DNA from: Bacteroidota bacterium
GTDB lineage: Bacteria; Bacteroidota; Bacteroidia; Bacteroidales; Paludibacteraceae
NCBI GenBank assembly: GCA_017860295.1
Contig: JAFNAS010000010.1
Span: 68,151 to 129,050, forward strand
Reading direction: 5' to 3'
DNA length: 60,900 bases
Shown here: positions 15,728-24,362 of the stretch, piece after piece
How the letters are laid out: each line of letters begins with the position of its first letter
Position numbering within the stretch: the first letter of the stretch is position 1
Notes under the pieces: model-generated
Database searches by the model: none
Seen by the model: the letters and a program-made list of their open reading frames with translations, nothing else
Told to the model about the DNA's origin: nothing
Position numbers and translations under genes: made by a program

Positions 15728-16576
15728 TTATTGCAGATGGTTTTCTGCATGATAAGAAGAACGAACCAACGGAGCACTTTCGATCTGACGAAATCCTTTT
15801 TGCAATCCTAAAGTTTTATACCGAGCAAATTGTTCCGGCGTAATATATTCTGTTACAGGAATGTTTTTTCGGGACGGTTGCAGGTATTGTCCTATGGTGA
15901 GAACGGAACAACCAGCATGTAAAAGATCATCCATGGTTTCAAGAACTTCTTCCTCTGTTTCACCAAGGCCAACCATAAGACCCGATTTTGCAACAATTCT
16001 GTTCTGCGAAATGCGAGTAAGTACATGTAAACTAACATCATATTTTGCAGCACTACGAATTATAGGTGTGAGCCGGCGTACGGTTTCTATATTGTGTGAT
16101 ATAATTTCGGGACGAGCTTTTATTACGATATCGATGAGATTATCTTTTCCTTGAAAATCGGGAATTAATGTTTCAAGCGTGGTACCGGGATTGGCGTTTT
16201 TTATTGAGTCGATGGTTAATGCCCAATGCGATGCCCCCAAATCTTCAAGATCATCCCTGTCAACGGAAGTGATAACGGCATGTTTCAGCTGCATCAGCCG
16301 TATAGACTCGGCAACGTTGAGTGGTTCTTGAGGATCGATGGGCAATGGCGAGCCGGTTAATGTGTTGCAGAATTTACAACTGCGGGTACAAATTTCGCCA
16401 AGTATCATAAATGTGGCGGAGCCCCGAGCCCAACAGTCACAAATATTCGGACATTTTCCTGACGTACATATTGTATGCAGGTGATGTTGCTGCACTATCT
16501 TTTTTACTTCGGAAAAATTGCCGGTCGATGCCAATGACACTTTCAACCAATCGGGTTTTTTAACTCTGTTTGTCAT
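15728..16576 (-). CDS. lipA: Lipoyl synthase (radical SAM)
   Basis: Inserts two sulfur atoms into protein-bound octanoyl groups to make the lipoyl cofactor of 2-oxo acid dehydrogenases and the glycine cleavage system. Both iron-sulfur sites are visible: the auxiliary cluster C-x4-C-x5-C (C-T-S-G-K-C then C-D-C) near residues 36-47, and the radical SAM motif C-T-R-S-C-K-F-C near 62-69. The final Arg-Ser-Ser-Tyr region that donates the Ser ligand is also present (V-R-S-S-Y-H-A). Its ATG directly abuts the stop of the upstream Smr gene, so the two are translationally close-coupled. Confidence 0.96.
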   Translation of the reverse strand: MTNRVKKPDWLKVSLASTGNFSEVKKIVQQHHLHTICTSGKCPNICDCWARGSATFMILGEICTRSCKFCNTLTGSPLPIDPQEPLNVAESIRLMQLKHAVITSVDRDDLEDLGASHWALTIDSIKNANPGTTLETLIPDFQGKDNLIDIVIKARPEIISHNIETVRRLTPIIRSAAKYDVSLHVLTRISQNRIVAKSGLMVGLGETEEEVLETMDDLLHAGCSVLTIGQYLQPSRKNIPVTEYITPEQFARYKTLGLQKGFRQIESAPLVRSSYHAENHLQ

Positions 16577-17653
16577 TTAACGGATGGTTATCATGGTGGC
16601 GCCAAAACCATATTCGCGGAATGAAGCATCCTGAACATAGTAATTCGAATATTTTGTTTTGAGTTCTTTTAGAATTTCTTTTCGGAGCACGCCTTCTCCT
16701 TTGCCGTGAATGAAAACGATCTTTTGGCCTTTTTTGATCTTGTATTGTTCCAACGTTTTCCGAAACTGATCCATTTGGTAGTTGAGTATGGCGGCATTGT
16801 CCATACCTGCTGTGGTATCAAGTAGGTTATTGATGTGTAAGTCTATCTCTACCACCGGTGCAATCCGTTCTCTTTTTTTATCTGGAAACGTTTTTTTTAT
16901 TGTCGTAGGGGCTTCCTTTTGCAGCATGGCCAGTTTTAGCGCTTCCGGATCCGGAGTTAGAAAGGCGGCCGGCAGATCTTTTTCCACTAGCGGAATAACC
17001 ATTGCCTGTTCGTCGAAGAACTCATTTTCCGAAAAGCTATGGAGCTTGTTGAAATCTGCAAAGTGAAGCTTGATTTCACAATCGAGAGTCGGTTTCGGAG
17101 TATACGAGCCTTTTTTCTTAAATGCAACAGCTTGAATTGTTACCCGCTGTATTTTGTTGACGTCTTCTTTTTCTATAGTTTCCAGAAAAAGCTTTGTGTT
17201 GGGATGCATGGTGCCACTGTCTTTACAACTATATTCATTTGTATGACTTACGGTCGCATAACAGAATCCCAGTGAATAGTTGCTGTCGTTGATTAGAAAA
17301 ATATCAAAAGAAGAATTGAATAGACTTTTGATATTTGTGGGCACAAACGCCAGGTATAGACTGAGCTCGTTTCCATAATCTGTCTCGTCCGAATCCTCCC
17401 ATTCTTCGGCAGTGGGAGCGGGTGTAGATTTGGTAGTTGTCGGCTCGGATGTTGTTTTTGTGGTAGACTCTGCCTGTTGAACCGGAAAATTCATTTTGTT
17501 GACATCGGCAATGACAACACACTCTTTTTCGAGAACGGGAATCTCAAATCCGTCATCGTCCAGAACACCTACAACATCTTTTTTTATAAAGCGTGATACA
17601 ATTCCACCGCCTACGGCGTTGAGAAAACGGACTCGATCTCCTATTTTAACCAT
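16577..17653 (-). CDS. DUF2027 plus Smr-domain protein
   Basis: A protein of about 358 residues. The N-terminus, M-V-K-I-G-D-R-V-R-F-L-N, opens a small barrel typical of DUF2027. A T/S/P-rich linker follows near residues 65-95, then a mid domain. The last 85 residues are an Smr domain with D-L-H-I-N near 275 and H-G-K-G-E-G-V-L near 325, the motif set of MutS2 and nickase-like proteins. The start at M-V-K-I-G is chosen because it leaves a 19-bp gap to cdaA; a longer start would overlap it. The cellular role is not established; a nucleic-acid function is inferred from the Smr domain. Confidence 0.82.
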   Translation of the reverse strand: MVKIGDRVRFLNAVGGGIVSRFIKKDVVGVLDDDGFEIPVLEKECVVIADVNKMNFPVQQAESTTKTTSEPTTTKSTPAPTAEEWEDSDETDYGNELSLYLAFVPTNIKSLFNSSFDIFLINDSNYSLGFCYATVSHTNEYSCKDSGTMHPNTKLFLETIEKEDVNKIQRVTIQAVAFKKKGSYTPKPTLDCEIKLHFADFNKLHSFSENEFFDEQAMVIPLVEKDLPAAFLTPDPEALKLAMLQKEAPTTIKKTFPDKKRERIAPVVEIDLHINNLLDTTAGMDNAAILNYQMDQFRKTLEQYKIKKGQKIVFIHGKGEGVLRKEILKELKTKYSNYYVQDASFREYGFGATMITIR

Positions 17654-17672
17654 TTTTTTACAGGTAATTCGC

Positions 17673-18449
17673 CTAAATTGCACCAGTCGACAATGTCTTT
17701 TGCAACTCTTCGAGCGAGATATTTATTCTGATTTTGCCATCGACAGCATATGATATTGTGCCTTTCTCTTCCGATACAACAATTGCAGAAGCATCGGAAC
17801 GTTCCGTGATGCCAAGAGCAGCGCGATGCCTCAGGCCTAGGTGTTTAGGAATATGTTGATTTTCAGAGATGGGTAGGATAGAGGCAACAGAAACGATTTT
17901 TTTGTTGGCTATCACCATGGCTCCATCATGCAACGGACTGTTCTTGAAAAAGATATTCTCGATAAGCGAGGAGTTGATGTTGGCATCTATTCGTTCGCCT
18001 ATATGAACGAATTCGTCCAGTTCTGTCTTGTGTACCAATACGATGAGTGCTCCTGTTTTACTTTTGGCCATGTGACTACACGCAATCACTAATTGGGTGA
18101 CACTCATGTTGTCAGCCTCTTCTTCTTTTTTATTGCCAAAAATCTGTGAGAGTCGGTTGATGAATTTCCATTTGTTGCGCGATCCGACCATAAAGAAAAA
18201 TCGGCGGATTTCGTTTTGAAAAATAACGATAAGTGCGACAATGCCCACGTTCATCAACTGATTGAGGATGGACCCCAATAGTTCCAGTTGAAAAATATAG
18301 ACCACTAAAAACCAAACAACAACCAATGATAAAATCCCGATGAAGATATTATTCACACCGGTGCCTCTGAACAACTTGTAAAGCTGATAGAAGAGGAGTG
18401 CCACCAGAACAATGTCGATAATATCTTTTAATCCGAATTCTAATCCCAT
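17673..18449 (-). CDS. cdaA: Membrane diadenylate cyclase (c-di-AMP synthase, CdaA/YbbP type)
   Basis: Makes the second messenger c-di-AMP from two ATP. The first 80 residues hold three hydrophobic segments, the first beginning I-I-D-I-V-L-V-A-L-L-F-Y. The DAC domain follows, with both catalytic motifs intact: P-L-H-D-G-A-M near residue 175 and L-G-L-R-H-R-A-A near 207. Length (258 residues) fits CdaA. In Firmicutes cdaA sits with cdaR and glmM; here it follows folP by 23 bp, so regulation is presumably different. In this lineage c-di-AMP is likely linked to osmotic and envelope balance, which is general knowledge of the messenger rather than something shown here. Confidence 0.93.
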   Translation of the reverse strand: MGLEFGLKDIIDIVLVALLFYQLYKLFRGTGVNNIFIGILSLVVVWFLVVYIFQLELLGSILNQLMNVGIVALIVIFQNEIRRFFFMVGSRNKWKFINRLSQIFGNKKEEEADNMSVTQLVIACSHMAKSKTGALIVLVHKTELDEFVHIGERIDANINSSLIENIFFKNSPLHDGAMVIANKKIVSVASILPISENQHIPKHLGLRHRAALGITERSDASAIVVSEEKGTISYAVDGKIRINISLEELQKTLSTGAI

Positions 18450-18472
18450 TGCTTACGATGATAAGTGTTTAT

Positions 18473-19324
18473 TTATTCTGCTTGGGGGTGGGTGTGTTGA
18501 AAAATACGAATGGTTTCAACCGCCTCCTTCACATCGTGAACCCTCAATATGGAGGCACCTCCTGACAATGCCAGTGTATTTGCCGCAATTGTTGCCGTGA
18601 GAGCATGCTCAGCATCAGTATCGAGCGTTTTATAGAGCATCGATTTCCTCGATAACCCAGCCAACAGAGGGCGGGTGAATATTTGAAAATGCGATAGATT
18701 TCCGAGCAGTTCGAAATTTTGTTCTGTCGTTTTGGCAAATCCGAATCCAGGATCTAAAATGATATCGCTTACTCCCAATGCGGTCAGATGGCTGATTTTT
18801 TCGGCAAAGAAGCGTATTATGTTTTCTTCTAAATTGTCATAATCGGTAAGCGTTTGCATTGTTTGAGGAGTGCCCCGCATGTGCATCAAAATGTAGGGTA
18901 CGTTATATGCGGCAATTATCTCAAACATATTTTCGTCCAGTGTTCCTCCGGAAATATCATTAATAATGTCTACTTCAAAATCTTTAATTACAGCCTTTGC
19001 CACAGATGCTCTGAAGGTATCGACAGATAGAATTGCTTCGGGAAAGACCCGCTTGATAATGTCGAGTGCCCAGAACAGCCGTTCTTTCTCTTCCTCTGCC
19101 GGAACAAAATCAGCCGTAGGGCGTGTCGAATACCCTCCTATGTCGATTATGCTTCCTCCTTGAACCAGAATCTCTTCGGCTCGTGTCAAGATCCCCTTAT
19201 CCGACTGCATCCTGCTATGACTATAAAACGAATCGGGCGTTGCGTTTAGTATCCCCATTACCATGGGTTTGGAAAGAGAATAAACCTGCTTTTTTAACCG
19301 GATAGAAATACTATTTGGAAGCAT
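18473..19324 (-). CDS. folP: Dihydropteroate synthase
   Basis: Joins the pterin pyrophosphate to p-aminobenzoate in folate synthesis and is the sulfonamide target. The TIM barrel shows the conserved segments M-G-I-L-N-A-T-P-D-S-F near residue 21, D-I-G-G-Y-S-T-R-P near 60, S-V-D-T-F-R near 98, N-D-I-S-G-G near 118, L-M-H-M-R-G-T-P near 143 and R-V-H-D-V near 258. The ATG at 19324 (M-L-P-N-S) gives 283 residues, the family norm. Longer in-frame starts add about 77 residues of low-complexity coding that I judge to be untranslated leader. A CAAAAATA (-7 TATTTTTG on the minus strand) lies 26 bases upstream. Confidence 0.94.
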   Translation of the reverse strand: MLPNSISIRLKKQVYSLSKPMVMGILNATPDSFYSHSRMQSDKGILTRAEEILVQGGSIIDIGGYSTRPTADFVPAEEEKERLFWALDIIKRVFPEAILSVDTFRASVAKAVIKDFEVDIINDISGGTLDENMFEIIAAYNVPYILMHMRGTPQTMQTLTDYDNLEENIIRFFAEKISHLTALGVSDIILDPGFGFAKTTEQNFELLGNLSHFQIFTRPLLAGLSRKSMLYKTLDTDAEHALTATIAANTLALSGGASILRVHDVKEAVETIRIFQHTHPQAE

Positions 19325-19662
19325 GATTACGTTATACTGTTTGTTAGCACAAAAATAAGAAAATAAATCTGTAGTTCTAATTTTTGCCTGTCGAGAAAAA
19401 ATTAAATAAAATGAATCTTTGCTTGGATAAAAAAAGCTATATTTGCAACCTGAAAGCATGAATTTCTGCAGTATGAACTGGCATTGAAGGTTGCAGATAG
19501 TCAGAATGATATCAATTGTTGTTTTGCTCAATAGATAACTAAAAATATAACTCACGCTCCTTTTAGTAGAAAATACGTATGGTTTTAATTGCCAACCGGA
19601 GTGTTATTTACATTTCAAATCATAGTTTTTCTGCAATCTTAAAAAGAATAAATTATTGACGT

Positions 19663-21207
19663 ATGAAAATTCGAAACATCTCAACTATCGGAATCATGGT
19701 ATCAGCGGTGGCTGTTTTGATGTCGTGTGGCGGTGGTAGTAATAATAAGATTTCAACTTCTTTTTCAAATACGACAGGTTGGGCCTTGAATGGTAAAAAA
19801 GGAGGATTGAAGATCAATAATCAATATCATGAGCGGACACCGCCTAATATGGTGCTGATTGAAGGTGGAACATTCACCATGGGTCGGAATTCAGAGCAAG
19901 GTGGCCAGACGGCAAACAGTTTTCAACGTCGTGTGACGGTGAACTCTTTTTTCATGGATCAGTATGAGATTACGAACGAAAACTGGCGCGAATATCTGGA
20001 GTGGACCAAGCAGGTATTTCATGCCTCTCCGGCAATTATAGAAAAAGCTAAACCCAATGTGGCAGTTTGGCGTGAAAAACTGGCTTACAACGAACCTTAT
20101 GTCGAGAACTATTTCGAGCATGTTGCTTATCGCCATTATCCGGTAGTAGGAGTTACCTGGGAACAGGCGATGGATTATTGCGAATGGCGTACCGACCGTG
20201 TCAATGAAAAGATACTTATCGATCGGCATAAAATTCAAGGATTTGATAAAACGGCTATTGCTAAAGTTACCAATCCTACAGAGATTGCCGAAAAATATGT
20301 CTTCAGTACAAAAAAATATTATTATACAAATTACAATAACCGCGATCCTAAGTCGAAAGATACAACTAAAATTGTGATGGCTGATGGAATTTTGTTCCCT
20401 TATTTCCGTCTCCCGACAGAAGCCGAATGGGAATATGCAGCGTATGGTATCAAAGCTGATGCGAAAGAGGGCGAGGTTGAAAGCGGTCATATGTATCCTT
20501 GGGAGTCGACACAATTCCGCAGTAGCCGTAAAAATAATCAAGGTGCTATGGTTGCCAATTTTGCTCGTGGAAGGGGCGATTTGATGGGCGTAAAAGGCAA
20601 CTCCGACAAAAGCATTATTCCTGGCCCTGTTAATTCGTATTACCCGAATGAATTCGGATTGTATAATATGGCCGGTAATGTGAACGAATGGGTGCTTGAT
20701 GTCTATCGCCCGTTGAGCGACATGGACGTGGAAGAGTACAATCCGTTCAGAGGGAATGTGTATGAACCGATTCGTTTTAACCACCAGACGCAAGAAGCTC
20801 CGGATAAAACTGCAATTAAATATTATGTTGATAGTTTGGGACGTGCTCGCTATCAGGTTGTCCGAGCCGGTAACGATCTTGATAATTACGTAAATGACGT
20901 GAGAAATTATAAAGATGGAACATTACAGACAACCAATAGTCCGGATCTATGGAAAGATTCTACGATAGCCCGCAAGAATGGATCTACAAAATATATGTAC
21001 AATCCGGAAGGTGATCAGCTGGATATTCTGGCATCCAAGGTTTCGGATAACTCCCGGGTATACAAAGGAGGTTCGTGGAAAGACCGGCCTTATTGGCTGA
21101 ACCCCTCTACCCGTCGTTACCTTGATCAAAACAAATCAACGAACGATATCGGTTTTCGTTGTGCAATGACCCGTTTGGGAACGCCGATTCAGGCAGGAAG
21201 AAAATAG
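19663..21207 (+). CDS. gldJ: GldJ-like SUMF1-domain lipoprotein (type 9 secretion / gliding family)
   Basis: Outer-membrane lipoprotein of the type 9 secretion and gliding machinery. The signal peptide ends in a lipobox, L-M-S-C, with Cys near residue 22. The SUMF1 (formylglycine-generating-enzyme-like) fold follows: M-V-L-I-E-G-G-T-F-T-M-G near 63, Y-E-I-T-N near 98, A-Y-N-E-P-Y-V then Y-P-V-V-G-V-T-W near 160, R-L-P-T-E-A-E-W-E-Y-A near 250, N-M-A-G-N-V-N-E-W near 338 and G-F-R-C-A-M at the end. The early T-G-W-A-x-N segment and the W-R-T-D-R-V-N-E motif point to GldJ rather than GldK. It stands alone, without gldK-L-M-N. Confidence 0.82.
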   Translation: MKIRNISTIGIMVSAVAVLMSCGGGSNNKISTSFSNTTGWALNGKKGGLKINNQYHERTPPNMVLIEGGTFTMGRNSEQGGQTANSFQRRVTVNSFFMDQYEITNENWREYLEWTKQVFHASPAIIEKAKPNVAVWREKLAYNEPYVENYFEHVAYRHYPVVGVTWEQAMDYCEWRTDRVNEKILIDRHKIQGFDKTAIAKVTNPTEIAEKYVFSTKKYYYTNYNNRDPKSKDTTKIVMADGILFPYFRLPTEAEWEYAAYGIKADAKEGEVESGHMYPWESTQFRSSRKNNQGAMVANFARGRGDLMGVKGNSDKSIIPGPVNSYYPNEFGLYNMAGNVNEWVLDVYRPLSDMDVEEYNPFRGNVYEPIRFNHQTQEAPDKTAIKYYVDSLGRARYQVVRAGNDLDNYVNDVRNYKDGTLQTTNSPDLWKDSTIARKNGSTKYMYNPEGDQLDILASKVSDNSRVYKGGSWKDRPYWLNPSTRRYLDQNKSTNDIGFRCAMTRLGTPIQAGRK

Positions 21208-21272
21208 AATTGTTTCTATGTGGTAAATTATCCTTTGGAGAGATTTGCTACACGATAAAATTTATAAAAAAG

Positions 21273-21306
21273 AAAAGCACTTACACGAGATAAGTGCTTT
21301 TTTATT
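21273..21306 (+). terminator. Intrinsic terminator after gldJ-like gene
   Basis: AAAAGCACTTA, a CACGAGA loop, then TAAGTGCTTTTTTATT: a perfect 11-bp stem plus a T-run. It separates the lipoprotein gene from asnS. Confidence 0.88.
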
Positions 21307-21318
21307 AAGCATAATGAC

Positions 21319-22728
21319 ATGGCAAAATTACAGAGAATTAAGTTGGTGGATGTGATTGCAACACCCTCTTTGGTGTCGCAGGAGATTAATGTAAAAGGCT
21401 GGGTAAGAAGCCGTCGTGGTAATAAAAATGTGAGCTTTATTGCACTTAATGATGGCTCGACCATTCATAATTTGCAGATTGTGGTCGATTTGGCTACATT
21501 TTCGGACGAATTGCTGAAACCTATCACCACAGGAGCCTGCATCAGTGTTGTCGGACAGTTGGTTGAGTCGCAGGGAAAAGGACAGAGTGTTGAGCTGATA
21601 GCTAAAGATATTGAGGTATATGGCACCGCCGATCCCGATGTCTATCCGTTGCAGAAGAAAGGACACTCGCTGGAGTACCTGAGAGAAATTGCTCACTTGC
21701 GTCCTCGTACGAATACCTTCGGTGCTGTGTTCCGTGTTCGCCACAACATGGCTATTGCGATTCACCAGTTCTTTCACGAACGTGGATTTTTCTATTTCCA
21801 TACGCCTATTGTTACCGCATCCGATTGCGAAGGCGCCGGTCAGATGTTTCAGGTGACTACCATGAACCTGTATGACCTGAAGAAAGATGAAAACGGTTCG
21901 ATCGATTATTCGAACGATTTCTTCGGTAAACAGGCCAGCCTTACCGTTTCGGGACAGCTGGAGGGTGAACTGGCGGCTATGTCGCTGGGTTCGATCTACA
22001 CTTTCGGACCTACTTTCCGCGCCGAAAACTCAAACACACCCCGCCACCTTGCCGAATTCTGGATGATTGAGCCGGAAGTTGCCTTCAACGAAATTGAAGA
22101 GAATATGCAGCTGGCGGAAGACTTTATCAAATACTGCATTCGTTGGGCGCTCGATCATTGCAAAGATGATCTGGAGTTTCTCTGCTCGATGTATGACAAA
22201 GAGCTGCTCGACCGGTTGAAGTTTGTGATTGATAATGAATTCGTTCGTTTGCCCTATACCGAAGGTATCAAGATTCTGGAAGCTGCTGTGGCCGGTGGCC
22301 GCAAGTTTGAATTCCCGGTCTTCTGGGGTGCCGATCTGGCTTCGGAACACGAACGCTATCTGGTGGAAGAGCACTTTAAGAAACCGGTTATCCTGACCGA
22401 CTATCCGAAGGAGATCAAGTCGTTCTATATGAAACAGAACGACGATGGCAAAACCGTCCGTGCGATGGATGTCCTGTTCCCGAAAATCGGAGAGATTATC
22501 GGTGGCTCACAACGTGAAGAGTCGTACGAAAAGCTTTCGCAGCGCGCCAAAGAGATGGGTGTACCCGAAAAAGATATCTGGTGGTATCTGGATACCCGTC
22601 GCTTCGGTACTGCGCCGCACTCAGGCTTCGGACTAGGCTTTGAACGGCTGTTGCTGTTCGTTACCGGCATGACCAATATCCGCGACGTGATTCCTTTCCC
22701 ACGTACGCCGAAAAACGCCGATTTTTAA
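21319..22728 (+). CDS. asnS: Asparaginyl-tRNA synthetase
   Basis: Charges tRNA-Asn with asparagine (class II synthetase, cytoplasm). The N-terminal OB-fold ([16 protein letters not shown] near residue 25) binds the anticodon. Class II motif 2 is seen in [10 protein letters not shown] near 232-241 and motif 3 in G-L-G-F-E-R-L-L near 442-449. The 469 residues are typical, and the S-E-H-E-R-Y-L region and the A-E-N-S motif separate it from aspartyl-tRNA synthetase. It is flanked by terminators on both sides and so appears monocistronic. Confidence 0.95.
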   Translation: MAKLQRIKLVDVIATPSLVSQEINVKGWVRSRRGNKNVSFIALNDGSTIHNLQIVVDLATFSDELLKPITTGACISVVGQLVESQGKGQSVELIAKDIEVYGTADPDVYPLQKKGHSLEYLREIAHLRPRTNTFGAVFRVRHNMAIAIHQFFHERGFFYFHTPIVTASDCEGAGQMFQVTTMNLYDLKKDENGSIDYSNDFFGKQASLTVSGQLEGELAAMSLGSIYTFGPTFRAENSNTPRHLAEFWMIEPEVAFNEIEENMQLAEDFIKYCIRWALDHCKDDLEFLCSMYDKELLDRLKFVIDNEFVRLPYTEGIKILEAAVAGGRKFEFPVFWGADLASEHERYLVEEHFKKPVILTDYPKEIKSFYMKQNDDGKTVRAMDVLFPKIGEIIGGSQREESYEKLSQRAKEMGVPEKDIWWYLDTRRFGTAPHSGFGLGFERLLLFVTGMTNIRDVIPFPRTPKNADF

Positions 22729-22749
22729 ATGCCGGTAAAATACTTTACC

Positions 22750-22800
22750 AACGAGGCCGACTCAATGTTGCAATTGAATCGGCCTCGTTTGATTTTATTT
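22750..22800 (+). terminator. Intrinsic terminator of asnS
   Basis: AACGAGGCCGACTCAAT and ATTGAATCGGCCTCGTT form a 17-bp stem with one mismatch, followed by TGATTTTATTT. Confidence 0.88.
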
Positions 22801-22842
22801 GCCGGCACTGTTGGTGTGACAGATATGCCGACACGATAACTT

Positions 22843-23117
22843 CCGCGCTTACTTACGCGGTCCATTCCCCGTTGCTGAATGCTCCGCGCAAGCTTGCTCG
22901 GCCTTTTTTCGATTGGTGAATGCTTCGCGCTAACATGCAGGAAACTTTCGTTGGCGCAAAACCCTCCGCGCAACTATACCCAGTAGGGGTTTCCCCTGAA
23001 ATGCTACCGGTCAACCCTTACAGGGTTACAGCGCGCTGTTGGTCTGCTTTACCCCGCACTGCGTACGGGGTTATTAGCTGCGCTGATCTTCGATTTATCG
23101 GCTGTCCCGCTGGGACA
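22843..23117. repeat. Cluster of five short perfect hairpins (REP-like element)
   Basis: CCGCG...CGCGG (22843-22860), AGGGG-TTT-CCCCT (22985-22997), AACCCT-TAC-AGGGTT (23013-23027), ACCCCG-N9-CGGGGT (23051-23071) and TGTCCC-GCT-GGGACA (23103-23117) follow one another. The stems differ in sequence but are all 5-6 bp, mostly with a 3-nt loop, a layout seen in repetitive extragenic palindromic elements. Copy number in the genome cannot be judged from one window. Confidence 0.6.
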
Positions 23118-23192
23118 AATCTGTAAGCTGCTGGATAATCAGTTTTTGAATGCTTGGTTTGGGCACGCTTTAGAAAAGCGCGCCAGCGGGGG

Positions 23193-24188
23193 TTAATTAA
23201 TTTCTTTCATTGATAGGTTCAAATTGTCGAGATATTTTCTCAAATCTATATCATAGTTGATATTTTCGATTTTTGGTACAATATCTAAAAGTTGTTTTCC
23301 AGATTCAGTTAAGCGTACCCCATTCAGTTTTAGTTCATGAATGAGCATGCTACCATCTTTGGGAACAAGTCCAAATTCTTTATCTCGATATTTCAAAGAA
23401 GCACCAATCACCATATTTTCATTGGCAATACAAGCAAAATAGTCTGCTTGTGTATTATATTGAGAAGCGATTAATCCATATTCTTCCAAAATATTCAATT
23501 TTGCGAATGGAAATCCATACTTTTTTAATGAATTTGTATCTGCACTGCCTTCAAATGAAAGACACCTTGCATCAATAATTAGATTGTCTGGGAATTGCAT
23601 GCATATGCAGATAGAGCAAAATTTTTGGAACAATTCTGCAGCTTCGTTGTCAAGTTGAGATATAGTTCTAAGGGTTTTAATTGAATATTTACTAGGTCTG
23701 CAAATTTCACCAGATAATATTTTGCCAAAAACAAATTTCATTTCATCTGAAGATTTTAATTTAGCGTAATTTTCAAATTCATTGAGCCAATCATCGCTGA
23801 TTTCCTTAGCGTCATTCAGGTTGTAGTCAGTATATTTTTCTTTTGATAAATTTATAGCGGCATTTATTCCGATTTGGTCTATATTCAATTGTTCTTTTAT
23901 GATCTTAGATGCAAATTTTTCGCTAGCTTTTGTAATATATTCATGGGGAATATTAAGTTTTTCTGAAATAACTTGCCCTTCTTTTTTAATAATCTCTATT
24001 CTGGCAGATGAATTAGCTCTTATTTCAGCAGCAGAACTTTCCATTTTTGCAACAGGTATATCAACCAGTGCAGTGCATAAGCGTCCAAAAGCCTTAAAAA
24101 AGTTTTTTCTTATTGGGCTTGGAACTCCTGTCATTAAATCACCAATACTATCTGTGATTTTTTCTATTCCAGACTCTGATTCATTCAT
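23193..24188 (-). CDS. DUF2806-family protein, function unknown
   Basis: A soluble protein of 331 residues. After a short helical N-terminus comes an alpha-helical, lysine- and glutamate-rich half with A-A-E-I-R-A-N-S-S-A-R. The segment D-D-W-L-N-E-F-E-N-Y-A near residue 130, then F-G-K-I-L-S-G-E-I-C-R-P near 153 and T-L-R-T-I-S-Q-L-D near 170, is the pattern I associate with DUF2806. The C-terminal half ends with L-T-E-S-G-K-Q-L-L, a winged-helix-like segment. Codon use is much more AT-rich than in its neighbours and it stands alone beside a hairpin-rich repeat, so recent acquisition is likely. A defence role is possible but not shown. Confidence 0.6.
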   Translation of the reverse strand: MNESESGIEKITDSIGDLMTGVPSPIRKNFFKAFGRLCTALVDIPVAKMESSAAEIRANSSARIEIIKKEGQVISEKLNIPHEYITKASEKFASKIIKEQLNIDQIGINAAINLSKEKYTDYNLNDAKEISDDWLNEFENYAKLKSSDEMKFVFGKILSGEICRPSKYSIKTLRTISQLDNEAAELFQKFCSICICMQFPDNLIIDARCLSFEGSADTNSLKKYGFPFAKLNILEEYGLIASQYNTQADYFACIANENMVIGASLKYRDKEFGLVPKDGSMLIHELKLNGVRLTESGKQLLDIVPKIENINYDIDLRKYLDNLNLSMKEIN

Positions 24189-24262
24189 ATGCGAATTGTA
24201 TTTTATGAGTAAGCGTTTGTCGATGAAGCCAATTTGGACATTTAAAACATTAAGCTCACCTG

Positions 24263-24270
24263 CAAATGTA
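24263..24270 (-). promoter_or_regulatory. Possible -7 element of the DUF2806 gene
   Basis: The minus strand reads TACATTTG, a perfect -7 box, about 75 bases before the start codon. No TTG is found at the proper spacing. Confidence 0.35.
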
Positions 24271-24289
24271 GTAAATTCTGCACATATTT

Positions 24290-24338
24290 TTTGAAAAAAT
24301 AAAAAGGCCGAAACAATACAGTGATTGTTTCGGCCTTT
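24290..24338 (-). terminator. Intrinsic terminator of glgP
   Basis: AAAGGCCGAAACAAT and ATTGTTTCGGCCTTT form a perfect 15-bp stem with a 6-nt loop. On the minus strand it is followed by TTTATTTTTTC, 24 bases after the glgP stop. Confidence 0.9.
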
Positions 24339-24362
24339 AGACGGGATTATAAACGGGTTCGT

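Larger units (their letters stand above)
22729..23192. other. Intergenic region: asnS terminator, then hairpin-rich GC-biased sequence
   Basis: There is no supported gene. After the asnS terminator comes a block of about 390 bases with many short perfect inverted repeats, richer in G and C than the neighbouring DUF2806 gene. Open frames inside it have no recognisable protein character. Confidence 0.65.

Noticed and set aside
18473-19555. A longer folP product with an extra 77 N-terminal residues
   Set aside because: The extension has low-complexity character, runs through a likely -7 box and is absent from the family.
22920-23126. A 68-codon open frame in the hairpin-rich block
   Set aside because: It runs through several palindromes, has no recognisable domain and lacks a -7 box; it is better explained by the repeat structure.
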